A stretch of 64,000 bases of DNA from the NCBI GenBank assembly GCA_016742255.1, contig JACVCB010000014.1, positions 1-64,000 of the forward strand, read 5' to 3'. Made by a program: the position numbers and the translations under genes. Under the pieces are notes generated by a model that was not told the origin of the DNA, searched no databases, and worked only from the letters and a program-made list of their open reading frames with translations. This stretch comes from Leptospira sp. (GTDB lineage Bacteria > Spirochaetota > Leptospiria > Leptospirales > Leptospiraceae). Of the stretch, positions 56,152 to 64,000 are shown in pieces (position 1 is the first letter of the stretch; the number at the start of each line of letters is the position of its first letter).

Positions 56152-56697
56152 ATGAAAACGAAGGTATGGACATTGTGTTTCCTCTTGGTTTTTACTACAT
56201 GTAAAGACAAGGAATACCTTCGCATCGAAGTTGAAAAGGAATCTGGATCCATGGTTTCGATGAGAAACTTTAGCCGTGCTTCCTACAAAGAATCTGGCGA
56301 ATTGGAATGGAAACTAAAGGGAGCGGAATCGTATATTTTTCCTAAAGAAAACAAAACCATCGTGTATGGATTTGAATTCAATCAGTTTGAAAAAGGAAAA
56401 GTTACGTCTCTGATGACTGGGAATCGAGGTGAGATCAACCACCAAACTAAAACTGTTGTTTTAGAAGGAAAGGTTCGCCTAAGAACGAATGATGGAAAAT
56501 TTATCGAATCAGAATCTCTTACTTATAATTTAGAAGAAAAAACTCTCGCTTCAGAAGCGGATGTCCTTGTTTATTCTGACGGAACAACCATCCGTGGAAA
56601 AGGATTACGGGCTGATAAAAGTTTAAATAAATTCACAATCATCCAACCAAAGGCAGTTACTGTCGGTGGATCCAATCCACTGAAGGAAAAACCATGA
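56152..56697 (+). CDS. lptC: LptC-like LPS export protein, lipoprotein form
   Basis: A 181-residue periplasmic-side protein that should join LptB/F/G to LptA. The mature part is a beta-jellyroll of the LptC/OstA type (LEWKLKGAESYIF ... VVLEGKVRLRTNDG). The N-terminus reads as a short lipoprotein signal ending VFTTC (C17) rather than the plain membrane helix of E. coli LptC. It lies between kdsA and an OstA-like gene, matching the lptC-lptA-lptB order. Assignment rests on fold and context. Confidence 0.82.
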   Translation: MKTKVWTLCFLLVFTTCKDKEYLRIEVEKESGSMVSMRNFSRASYKESGELEWKLKGAESYIFPKENKTIVYGFEFNQFEKGKVTSLMTGNRGEINHQTKTVVLEGKVRLRTNDGKFIESESLTYNLEEKTLASEADVLVYSDGTTIRGKGLRADKSLNKFTIIQPKAVTVGGSNPLKEKP

Positions 56698-58031
56698 GGC
56701 AATTGGTTGTCCTATCTATATTCTTTGGATTTGTTTTACAATTAAAAACATCACCGATTCCTATTTTGTATGGGAACGATGATTTTTTTAAAGCAGATGA
56801 GACAATTCTAAAGAACGAAGATAAAAAATCGAAAAAAGACAAAATCCCGATCATTTGGGGAGGAAGTAGTCTCACTCAAGAAGAAAGGGTTTTGAATGGG
56901 TTTCCAGTCAAAGTATTTATCTTAGGTGGTGGTGCTTATATCATGCATAAGTCCATCAAACTCAGTGCCAAGGAAATTGAAATCATTGGAGAAGAGGCGC
57001 TCATAGGAAACCTAAAAGGCCAAGTGATCGTAGAAGACTTTCAGAATGGAGTGACACTTACTGCAACTAAAGGTGTTTATGATAAAGTTTCAGGTACTGT
57101 TAGTTTAGAAAACCATCCAATTTTAACTCAGAAAAAAGATGGAAAAGTAGTTAGGATTAAATGCCAATCCATCCTTCGCAATTTGGAAGAAGCAAAAACA
57201 ACTCTTGCAGGGAAAGTAGTCGTTACCTCGGAAGAATTCCAAGTATTTGGCGAAGATGCAGTTTTTTCTGAAAAGGAAGATCGTATCGATTTAAAAGGAG
57301 AACCGTTTTTGTTCTCAGAAAATCGTTTTCTCATTGGACAAACTCTTTCTTATTTTGTGAAAGAGGGAAGTATCCAATTAGATGGTGATGCAACCATCTA
57401 CCAAGTGAGTTATGAAAATAAAAAAGACAAAGAAAAAGATACTGTCACAAAAGAGAGAGTCCTGACTTTGTTTTCAGGCAAAACTTTGACTCACTTAAAT
57501 AAAGGCAAAGAAACCGTTACTTCTATGAACGGTGATGCATTTATGTACAGAAAAAATTCTGAATTTAAAGCTGATTTATTAGAGAGTAAAAAAAGTAATA
57601 AGGAAATTAAAGCTACAGGTAACGTAAGTTATTTGGATAAAGAAAATGGTTATCGAATGGAAGGGGGAATCCTTTTTTATGATAAAGAAAAGGGTTATTC
57701 ATATTTAACCGAAACTCCCAAAATTGTTTTTTTAAATAAAAAAGATTTAGTAGAACGTGGACAATTAACATCTGTCTTTATTGAAAGATTTGATGATAAA
57801 AATGAAACTGTTGCCAGAGGTGATGTGCAAGTAGAAACACAATCCGCAAAAGCCACTGGTGAGTTTGCCACATATTATGAAAAAAAAGATGAGCTAGTAT
57901 TGGAAGGAAATCCAACCCTTGTAAGAGACTCAACCAAGGTATCTGCTGGGAAAATCATCTTGTTTCCAAAATCGGACAAAGCCCTGTTAACTGATGGGCT
58001 AAAGGTAATCCCGAATGGTGAAAAAAAGTAA
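56694..58031 (+). CDS. LptA/OstA-like LPS transport protein, long form
   Basis: A 445-residue exported protein (signal peptide [20 protein letters not shown]). It is made of repeated OstA-type beta strands (for example [57 protein letters not shown]). This is over twice the length of E. coli LptA (185 residues), so it may be a longer periplasmic bridge on its own. It overlaps lptC by four bases and lptB by 17. Confidence 0.82.
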   Translation: MRQLVVLSIFFGFVLQLKTSPIPILYGNDDFFKADETILKNEDKKSKKDKIPIIWGGSSLTQEERVLNGFPVKVFILGGGAYIMHKSIKLSAKEIEIIGEEALIGNLKGQVIVEDFQNGVTLTATKGVYDKVSGTVSLENHPILTQKKDGKVVRIKCQSILRNLEEAKTTLAGKVVVTSEEFQVFGEDAVFSEKEDRIDLKGEPFLFSENRFLIGQTLSYFVKEGSIQLDGDATIYQVSYENKKDKEKDTVTKERVLTLFSGKTLTHLNKGKETVTSMNGDAFMYRKNSEFKADLLESKKSNKEIKATGNVSYLDKENGYRMEGGILFYDKEKGYSYLTETPKIVFLNKKDLVERGQLTSVFIERFDDKNETVARGDVQVETQSAKATGEFATYYEKKDELVLEGNPTLVRDSTKVSAGKIILFPKSDKALLTDGLKVIPNGEKK

Positions 58032-58788
58032 AGTAGCGGATAAAAAGAAAGAAATCGATCCAAATGTAAAAACATTTAGGATGGAAAATTTAGTAAAGAT
58101 CTATAACAAACGTAAGGTTGTAGATGGAGTCAGCTTTTATATCCGAAAAGGTGAAATTGTAGGACTTCTTGGACCAAATGGGGCCGGAAAAACTACAAGT
58201 TTTTATATGAGTGTCGGTTTTGTTACTCCTGATGAAGGTCATGTATTTATCGATAACGAAGACTTAACGAAAGCACCAATGCACATCCGTGCTCGAATGG
58301 GTGTTGGTTATCTTGCCCAAGAAGCAAGTATTTTTCGTAAACTGACTGTTGCTGAAAATTTGGAAGCAATTTTGGAAACGATGAATTTACCTGGTGATGA
58401 AATTATCCGTCGTCGGGACGAACTTCTCATGGAACTTCAAATCATGCGAGTAGCAAATCAAAAAGGATATACACTTTCTGGTGGGGAACGAAGGAGATGT
58501 GAAATTGCCAGGGCATTAGTCACTAATCCCGACTTTATTTTGTTAGATGAACCTTTTGCAGGTGTTGACCCGATCGCAGTGAAAGATATTCAAAATGTAA
58601 TCCAATCCTTAAAAGAAAGAGGGCTTGGGATTTTAATTACAGACCATAACGTTAGGGAAACTTTAAAGATTACTGATAGAGCTTATATTATGTATAGTGG
58701 AAGGATTCTGATATCTGGAACTGCGGATGATCTCATCAACGATCCTGAAACACGTCGAATTTATTTAGGTGAGGATTTTAAACTTTAG
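58015..58788 (+). CDS. lptB: LPS export ABC transporter ATPase LptB
   Basis: Powers LPS extraction from the inner membrane with LptF/LptG (not in the window). A 257-residue ABC ATPase: Walker [27 protein letters not shown] after the Q-loop, signature LSGGERRR, Walker [14 protein letters not shown] and switch ITDHNV are all LptB-specific. A ~22-residue Lys-rich N-terminal extension precedes the domain. It abuts rpoN with no gap. Confidence 0.95.
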   Translation: MVKKSKVADKKKEIDPNVKTFRMENLVKIYNKRKVVDGVSFYIRKGEIVGLLGPNGAGKTTSFYMSVGFVTPDEGHVFIDNEDLTKAPMHIRARMGVGYLAQEASIFRKLTVAENLEAILETMNLPGDEIIRRRDELLMELQIMRVANQKGYTLSGGERRRCEIARALVTNPDFILLDEPFAGVDPIAVKDIQNVIQSLKERGLGILITDHNVRETLKITDRAYIMYSGRILISGTADDLINDPETRRIYLGEDFKL

Positions 58789-60210
58789 ATGAAACTCGGG
58801 GCTTCACTTTCACAACGCCAAACGCAAAAACTGGTGATGACCCAGGACTTACGTCAGTCCATTGAACTATTATCTTTATCAACTCTAGAATTATCAGACA
58901 AAATTCAAAACGAATTATTGGAGAACCCACTCCTTGACGAAGTGGGAGTAGACGAAAAATCGAAAATGCCGGAGCTTTTTTCCATTGATGAAGTAAAACG
59001 ATTGGAAAAACTCAATCACGAAAAAAGTACAGATGTTAATTGGCAAGATAGTTATTCGTTAGAAGGCCCACGAACCTATGATACCGAAGCAAGTGATCGA
59101 AATCAGAAATACATCGAATCTTCAACACGTGGAGAAACATTAGAAGAACATTTGCTGAACCAACTGCGACTCATCAAACTCACAAAATTGGAATTTGAAA
59201 TTGGTGAAGTGTTAATCAGTATGATAGATGAAAAAGGTTTCATCACTGATGATTTGACACTTGTATCCAAGGAAATGGGTTATCCTGAGGCCAAAGTTCG
59301 TAGGGTATTGCAAGTGATCAATGAGTTGGACCCAATTGGAATTGGAGCCAAGGATATGCAAGAAACCCTTCTCATCCAAGGAAGGATTTTGTTTCCTGAT
59401 AATATCGTATTGCACCAACTGATAGGGGAATTTCTTTCTGATTTAGAAAAGGTTGATTATAAAAAAATTGCAAAAAATTTAAAAATCACTGAAGAAGATA
59501 TTCTAAGTTTGGCTAGGTTGATTAAAAAATTAGAACCATACCCTGCGACAACTTACCAAGGAAGAAAAATTGATTATGTAGTTGCCGATGTTGTTGTGAA
59601 ACAAGTGGGAAACGAGTTTAATATTTTTATCAATGACGAATGGTTACCAAAACTCACAATCCAAGAAGAATACAAAGAATTATTAAACCATAAGCTCCCT
59701 CCAAAAGAGAAAGAATACTTTCAGACAAAGTATAGTTCCGCGCAGTGGCTCATCAGGTCCATCCAACAAAGAAGGCAAACCTTACAGAGAGTTGTTAGTT
59801 GTATTATCGATTTCCAGGTTGATTTTTTTAGAGGTGGAATTGGTTTTATCAAACCTCTCACACTCAAAGAAGTTGCTGAAAAATTAAATTTACATGAATC
59901 AACAATCTCTCGTATCACCACCAATAAATACATCCAAACCACTTGGGGAATTTTTGAATTAAAGTGGTTTTTTTCCTCTGGTGTAAAATCAGCGGAAGGT
60001 GGAAAAGAGAGTTCTAAAAAAATACATGAAATCATTCGGAATTTGGTCAAAGAAGAAGATGAAAACAATCCTCTTTCCGACCAAGATATCGTGGAACTGA
60101 TGGAGAAAAAAGGTATTGAAATTGCGCGTAGGACTGTGGCAAAATACCGTAAGGTCTTACGCATCCTTCCATCCAACGAAAGAAAGCGAATCAGTTCACT
60201 CAAGGGGTAA
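58789..60210 (+). CDS. rpoN: RNA polymerase sigma-54 factor
   Basis: Directs polymerase to -24/-12 promoters and needs an AAA+ activator. Region I is the Gln/Leu-rich start (LSQRQTQKLVMTQDLRQSI). The core-binding domain follows, then a helix-turn-helix (LKEVAEKLNLHESTISRI) and the RpoN box near the end (ARRTVAKYRKVLRI). Length 473 is normal. It starts directly after lptB and is followed after three bases by hprK, the neighbourhood seen, with other PTS genes, in proteobacteria. Confidence 0.96.
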   Translation: MKLGASLSQRQTQKLVMTQDLRQSIELLSLSTLELSDKIQNELLENPLLDEVGVDEKSKMPELFSIDEVKRLEKLNHEKSTDVNWQDSYSLEGPRTYDTEASDRNQKYIESSTRGETLEEHLLNQLRLIKLTKLEFEIGEVLISMIDEKGFITDDLTLVSKEMGYPEAKVRRVLQVINELDPIGIGAKDMQETLLIQGRILFPDNIVLHQLIGEFLSDLEKVDYKKIAKNLKITEEDILSLARLIKKLEPYPATTYQGRKIDYVVADVVVKQVGNEFNIFINDEWLPKLTIQEEYKELLNHKLPPKEKEYFQTKYSSAQWLIRSIQQRRQTLQRVVSCIIDFQVDFFRGGIGFIKPLTLKEVAEKLNLHESTISRITTNKYIQTTWGIFELKWFFSSGVKSAEGGKESSKKIHEIIRNLVKEEDENNPLSDQDIVELMEKKGIEIARRTVAKYRKVLRILPSNERKRISSLKG

Positions 60211-60213
60211 TCG

Positions 60214-61182
60214 ATGCCAGTTCCAGGAATTACAGTGGAAACCATTCTTCGAGACCATGAAGACTTACAACTTGTATTGGTTACTGGAGAGGTTGGACTA
60301 TCGAATCGAATAAATAGTGCAGAAATCAATCGACCTGGTCTTTCCCTTACAGGTTTTTTTGATTTTTTTGCCAATGACAGAATCCAAATTTTAGGTAAAG
60401 GGGAATGGGCATATCTCAATTCATTATCACAAGAGAAACTAAACGAAATCACTGATAAGTTTTTTGAGTTCCATCTCAATTGCATCATCTACACACATGG
60501 GAATGAACCACAAATTCCTTTTGTGGAAAGAGCAAAAGAAAAAGGAATTCCGTTATTCAAAACAGAAATTGCCACCCATCGATTCATTACCTTGATTTCG
60601 CAAATTTTAGACCGAGCCCTCGCACCAAGGACCATGCGCCATGGAGTACTCATTGAAGTGTTTGGGATTGGAACCTTACTCACTGGTCGATCGGGTGTGG
60701 GAAAAAGTGAAACAGCACTTGAACTCATTGAAAGAGGCCACCGTTTGGTTGCTGACGATATGGTTGAGATTAGACGTCTCAGTGAAAGTTATTTGATAGG
60801 TTCGTGCTCCGATTTACTCCGCCACCATATGGAAATTAGGGGACTTGGTATCCTTAACATCAAAGATTTGTTTGGTGTTGGATCTGTTAGGGATCATAAA
60901 CTCATAGAACTCATCATCAATTTAAAAGAATGGGAAGAACAAACATCTGGAGATTACGAAAGAACAGGTATTGAACAGAGTATGGAAGAAATTCTTGGTG
61001 TATCAGTTCCTTATATCGAAATCCCAGTTAAACCTGGTAGAAATATTCCTATTATTGTGGAAACCGCAGCTATGAACCAAAGATTACGTAAGATGGGGAA
61101 AAATAGCGCAAAAGAATTTTCTAATAAACTCAATACCTATATCCAGCAGAGCACCATTGAAACAAATCCAATTAAAGATTAG
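60214..61182 (+). CDS. hprK: HPr kinase/phosphorylase
   Basis: Phosphorylates and dephosphorylates HPr on its regulatory serine. The N-domain (~1-125) precedes a P-loop domain with GRSGVGKSE (~155-163), the metal and catalytic segment VADDMVEI, and the HprK signature MEIRGLGILNIKDLFG (~208). Length 322 is normal. It overlaps ptsH by 26 bases, an unusually long but clean overlap. Confidence 0.95.
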   Translation: MPVPGITVETILRDHEDLQLVLVTGEVGLSNRINSAEINRPGLSLTGFFDFFANDRIQILGKGEWAYLNSLSQEKLNEITDKFFEFHLNCIIYTHGNEPQIPFVERAKEKGIPLFKTEIATHRFITLISQILDRALAPRTMRHGVLIEVFGIGTLLTGRSGVGKSETALELIERGHRLVADDMVEIRRLSESYLIGSCSDLLRHHMEIRGLGILNIKDLFGVGSVRDHKLIELIINLKEWEEQTSGDYERTGIEQSMEEILGVSVPYIEIPVKPGRNIPIIVETAAMNQRLRKMGKNSAKEFSNKLNTYIQQSTIETNPIKD

Positions 61183-61432
61183 AGAAGATAGTACAGGACT
61201 CCATGCAAGACCAGCATCTTTATTTGTAAAGGTAGCTGCTAGTTTTCCTTGTGAAATTTTTGTTATGAAAGATGACATCGAAGTGAATGGGAAATCGATT
61301 ATGGGTCTTATGATGCTCGCGTTAGGACCAGGAACTGTGTTTTCCGTAAAAGCTGATGGAAAGAAGGAAGAGGAGGCATTACAAGCTTTAGAAACTCTTG
61401 TGACTCAGAATTTTGAAACAAATGCCAAGTAA
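61157..61432 (+). CDS. ptsH: HPr phosphocarrier protein
   Basis: A 91-residue HPr. Both phosphorylation sites are kept: H16 in TGLHARPAS and S47 in GKSIMGLMML, so it can be a PTS carrier and a substrate of HprK. No enzyme I or sugar permease is in the window. The start is a TTG inside the end of hprK. Confidence 0.94.
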   Translation: MKQIQLKIREDSTGLHARPASLFVKVAASFPCEIFVMKDDIEVNGKSIMGLMMLALGPGTVFSVKADGKKEEEALQALETLVTQNFETNAK

Positions 61433-63245
61433 ATTCTCTCGTTTCTTGCCATCTCTTTCTGACGAAAATCGTTATTATGTCCGTGATATTTTTATCTTTT
61501 TTTTGACGTTAGCCATCTCCGTTGGTTTTTCCGAACTTGTATTCTTTCGGGAAGAAGAAGATATATCTTTCTACTCAAAATTAGATACTTACGTATTCAT
61601 CCTCATTCCGTTTTTTATCCTTTCTTTAATTTTGAGTTATATCTATAGGAACCGTAGGAATCGTGAAACTGGTAAAATTCGAAGTTCCATTCGGTACAGG
61701 CTCACACTTGCTTTTTTATTTGTAGCTCTTGTGCCTTCTTTACCTATCTTTATATTGTCATCGAACCTAACGGGAAGGCTCATTGAAGGTTTTTATCGAG
61801 TTGATATATCGAATGCGTTACGTTCCGCAAATTTACTTGTCCACCAAGTAGAGAGAGAAAATCAAAATTCTTTTTTGGAACTAGTCTCTAAGTTTCGTTC
61901 GGCACTACTCCGTGAAAAATCCGAAGGATTTACGATTTTTCAGAATGGAATCAAAGATGGACTGATTGAAAAAAATGAATACTATTTAGGTTACCGTGAA
62001 AAAAATAAAGTTCAGTTTGAGTCCAAAAATTTATTCCGCCAATTTTCTGCTTTGGAGTTTGTAGAATCTGAAAAAAGTGGAATCTACTTAAGTCGTTATT
62101 ATGATCATGAAAAATCCTATTTAGTTGCAAAATTTGATTTAGACAATGACCGAACTGTCATGATAGCAGAGCGAATCCATAAAGGAATGGAGTCAGATGT
62201 ATTAAATATCATCAATGCAACTTCAACCTATGAAAAGGTAAGTTTGTGGAAAGAAAAAATTCCGTTCAGTGTTCGCATTACAATCGCTAGTTTTTCTTTT
62301 TCCATGTTTTTAATTGCAATCTTGTTTTCTTTTTTATTTGCGAGGCGAATTTCGAAACCCATTATCGATTTGGCAAATGCTACAAAAAAAGTTTCTCTTG
62401 GTGAATCTGATGTCAGATTAGAAAAAACCGAGGAAGGAGAAATGGGTATTTTGATTGATAGTTTCAATCAAATGGTTAGTGATTTAAAAGCAAAATCCGA
62501 TGAGCTCATGCACACACAACGGATAGCCGCCTGGAAAGAAGTGGCACAACGGATGGCACACGAAATCAAAAATCCACTCACTCCCATTCAACTCTCGGCA
62601 CAAAGGATCCAACGAAAATTCCAAAATCCGAAGAAGGAAAATTTAGAATCAGTGATCTTTGATGCAACGGAAACTATCATTGGACAAGTACGTGTTCTGG
62701 AACATTTGGTGAAGGAATTTAGCGAATTTGCTAGAATGCCAGTTCCTGTCCTCATCAACCAACACATCAATCCTATCTTGGAAGAAGCAGTAGCCCTTTT
62801 TCGAGATACATCTGATATAGAATTTGAACTAAAGCTTGCGGAAAATTTACCAGAAGTATTCCTCGATAAACGATTGTTTCTTGGTGTGATCAATAATCTT
62901 ATCAAAAATGCTGTGGAAGCAATATTGTCGCATGACAATTCAAAAGAAGAGATGGACATATTAGAAACAAAACGTAAAAAAATTCGTGTCATGTCTAAAT
63001 TGCAAAAAAAAGCACTTAGGAAAAGTGTCATCGTTGAAATTGACGATTCTGGTCCTGGTCTTAAGGAAGAATGGAGGGAAAAAATATTTGAACCCTATTT
63101 TTCAACGAAGGAAAAACATGGATCAGGAATTGGACTAACCATTGTCCAAAAAACAATCATAGATCACCATGGTCACATCTCGGTTGAAAACTCAAAGTTA
63201 GGTGGGTGTAAGTTTCGAATCGAACTTCCCTTGGAACTTTCCTGA
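61422..63245 (+). CDS. NtrY-like membrane sensor histidine kinase
   Basis: A 607-residue kinase from this ATG. Three hydrophobic stretches in the first ~115 residues (~25-45, ~60-80, ~95-115), an extracytoplasmic sensor region (~120-275), a fourth helix (~287-310) and a HAMP domain (~310-365) lead to a HisKA domain (phosphorylated histidine in AQRMAHEIKNPLTP). The ATPase domain has N-box NNLIKNAVEAI, DSGPGL and GSGIGLTIVQ. The layout is that of NtrY. It overlaps ptsH by 11 bases and its stop overlaps the next start by one base. Confidence 0.9.
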   Translation: MPSKFSRFLPSLSDENRYYVRDIFIFFLTLAISVGFSELVFFREEEDISFYSKLDTYVFILIPFFILSLILSYIYRNRRNRETGKIRSSIRYRLTLAFLFVALVPSLPIFILSSNLTGRLIEGFYRVDISNALRSANLLVHQVERENQNSFLELVSKFRSALLREKSEGFTIFQNGIKDGLIEKNEYYLGYREKNKVQFESKNLFRQFSALEFVESEKSGIYLSRYYDHEKSYLVAKFDLDNDRTVMIAERIHKGMESDVLNIINATSTYEKVSLWKEKIPFSVRITIASFSFSMFLIAILFSFLFARRISKPIIDLANATKKVSLGESDVRLEKTEEGEMGILIDSFNQMVSDLKAKSDELMHTQRIAAWKEVAQRMAHEIKNPLTPIQLSAQRIQRKFQNPKKENLESVIFDATETIIGQVRVLEHLVKEFSEFARMPVPVLINQHINPILEEAVALFRDTSDIEFELKLAENLPEVFLDKRLFLGVINNLIKNAVEAILSHDNSKEEMDILETKRKKIRVMSKLQKKALRKSVIVEIDDSGPGLKEEWREKIFEPYFSTKEKHGSGIGLTIVQKTIIDHHGHISVENSKLGGCKFRIELPLELS

Positions 63246-64000
63246 TGCAGAAATTGATTTATATATTAGATGATGAGAAAGAAATTCGTAAATCATTACG
63301 AGTCATTTTAGAAGACGAAGATTATGTAGTTGAAGATTTTTCAAATGGAAAAACTTTAATGAAAGCTTTGTCCAAGGAAAGACCTTCCCTATTATTATTG
63401 GATGTTTGGGTTGGAAAGGAAGATGGTTTAGTCATATTAGATGAATGCAAAAAACTTTTCCCCAGTCTTCCCGTCGTGATGATTTCCGGTCATGGAACGA
63501 TTGAACTTGCCGTAAGTGCTACAAAAAAAGGCGCAATCGATTTTTTGGAAAAACCATTGTCCATTGAAAAGGTGATCCAAACAATCGAAACTTCAATTGA
63601 AAAAACAAAAGATTCTGGACTGCCAGATTTTCAGCTTGAGGTAGATCAAATTTTAGGTGAATCACCTTCCATCACTCGTGTTAAGTTTTCTGTTTTCCAA
63701 GCTGCAGAAACAAATGCCCGTGTTTTTATTTTTGGTGAAAATGGAACAGGAAAAGAATTAACAGCTAGGTCAATCCATCAAAATTCAAAACGGAAAAATG
63801 AACCTTACATTGAATTTAATTGTGCTTCCTTACCGGAAGATACAACTGAACAGGAGTTATTTGGATCTGAATTTGTCCAAGGGGAACCAAACGAGATAAA
63901 AATTGGGAAATGGGAACTTGCCCAACATGGCACTCTCTTTTTGGATGAAGTATGTGATTTGAGTTTATCCTTACAATCGAAAGTATTAAAAGTCATTCTT
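63245..64000 (+). CDS. NtrX-like response regulator, cut by window edge
   Basis: The first 252 residues are visible. Residues 1-120 are a receiver domain with acidic D9/D10, phospho-acceptor D53 (LLLLDVW) and K103. An AAA+ sigma-54-activator-like domain follows: Walker A GENGTGKE (164-171), ELFGSEF at 204 and Walker B TLFLDEV (230-236). The GAFTGA loop that contacts sigma-54 should lie between ELFG and the second G; it is absent (GSEFVQGEPNEIKIG instead), as known for NtrX proteins. It may therefore not activate sigma-54 directly. It is coupled to the kinase gene (TGATG). Confidence 0.88.
   Translation, partial: MQKLIYILDDEKEIRKSLRVILEDEDYVVEDFSNGKTLMKALSKERPSLLLLDVWVGKEDGLVILDECKKLFPSLPVVMISGHGTIELAVSATKKGAIDFLEKPLSIEKVIQTIETSIEKTKDSGLPDFQLEVDQILGESPSITRVKFSVFQAAETNARVFIFGENGTGKELTARSIHQNSKRKNEPYIEFNCASLPEDTTEQELFGSEFVQGEPNEIKIGKWELAQHGTLFLDEVCDLSLSLQSKVLKVIL

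Noticed and set aside
59721..60488. 255-codon open frame antisense to rpoN and hprK
   Set aside because: It spans the end of one conserved gene and the start of another, with a Ser/Ile-rich composition typical of antisense shadows.

Overview
The window reads as a chromosomal contig of a Leptospira species from the saprophytic (L. biflexa-like) side of the genus. The evidence is an AT-rich spirochaete sequence, an 85-residue SemiSWEET protein very like the one I remember from L. biflexa, the metY-metX-metW order, FliM and FliN outside a large flagellar operon, split heptose genes, and a LexA-type palindrome of the Leptospira form TTTG-N5-CAAA. I see no prophage, insertion sequence, CRISPR array, plasmid gene or rRNA. 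The first ~90 bases carry an Illumina P7 adapter match preceded by a T-run, so base 1 is probably a contig end with residual adapter sequence rather than genome.

Layout. 0.1-4.8 kb: amino-acid metabolism, with threonine dehydratase on + and a metY-metX-metW operon on -. They are separated by a terminator and a GC-rich nested inverted repeat. 4.9-8.6 kb: an outer-membrane beta-barrel candidate, an RsmE-type rRNA methyltransferase, a zinc-ribbon membrane protein and a secreted protein that is a candidate for the flagellar sheath protein FcpB. 8.7-14.2 kb: AAA ATPase, FliN, GNAT acetyltransferase, RNHCP zinc protein and an NfeD-SPFH-SPFH membrane operon. 14.3-21.2 kb: haem-binding protein, argH, cyclophilin, two proteins of unknown function, fliM and a secreted phosphodiesterase. 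21.2-24.7 kb: queF-SemiSWEET-ferredoxin operon, a long GMP synthase with a eukaryote-like C-terminus, and Cys and Leu tRNAs. 24.9-32 kb: O-antigen ligase-like protein, glycosyltransferase, gmhA, an orphan ABC ATPase, a membrane FHA protein and a cysteine-rich lipoprotein. 32-37 kb: leuCD, FKBP isomerase, an unusual CysK-fold protein and a cNMP-binding patatin phospholipase. 37.3-48.6 kb: recN behind a LexA-like palindrome, exbB-exbD-bamA-helicase, CysQ, a glycosyltransferase and a TlpA-like lipoprotein. 48.7-53.6 kb: acyl-CoA synthetase, a LON-domain protein and the two heptose activation genes. 53.6-64 kb: one long tightly packed + strand run, pyrG-kdsA-lptC-lptA-like-lptB-rpoN-hprK-ptsH-ntrY-like-ntrX-like, with the last gene cut by the window edge.

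How the genes work together. Much of the window builds and exports lipopolysaccharide: GmhA, RfaE1 and RfaE2 for ADP-heptose, PyrG (CTP) and KdsA for CMP-Kdo, glycosyltransferases and an O-antigen ligase-like protein for assembly, Lpt proteins for transport and BamA for the outer membrane. The lpt genes run directly into sigma-54, an HPr kinase/HPr pair without other PTS enzymes, and an NtrY/NtrX-like two-component system. This resembles the enterobacterial lpt-rpoN-PTS arrangement with different regulatory parts. A second theme is motility (FliN, FliM, possible FcpB), scattered among housekeeping genes.

No single stretch looks like a wholly new mobile or defence system. The best leads are the hprK-ptsH-ntrYX-rpoN-lpt linkage with an NtrX that lacks GAFTGA, the eukaryote-like GMP synthase, the CysK-fold protein with a rebuilt substrate loop, and several uncharacterised structured intergenic elements.
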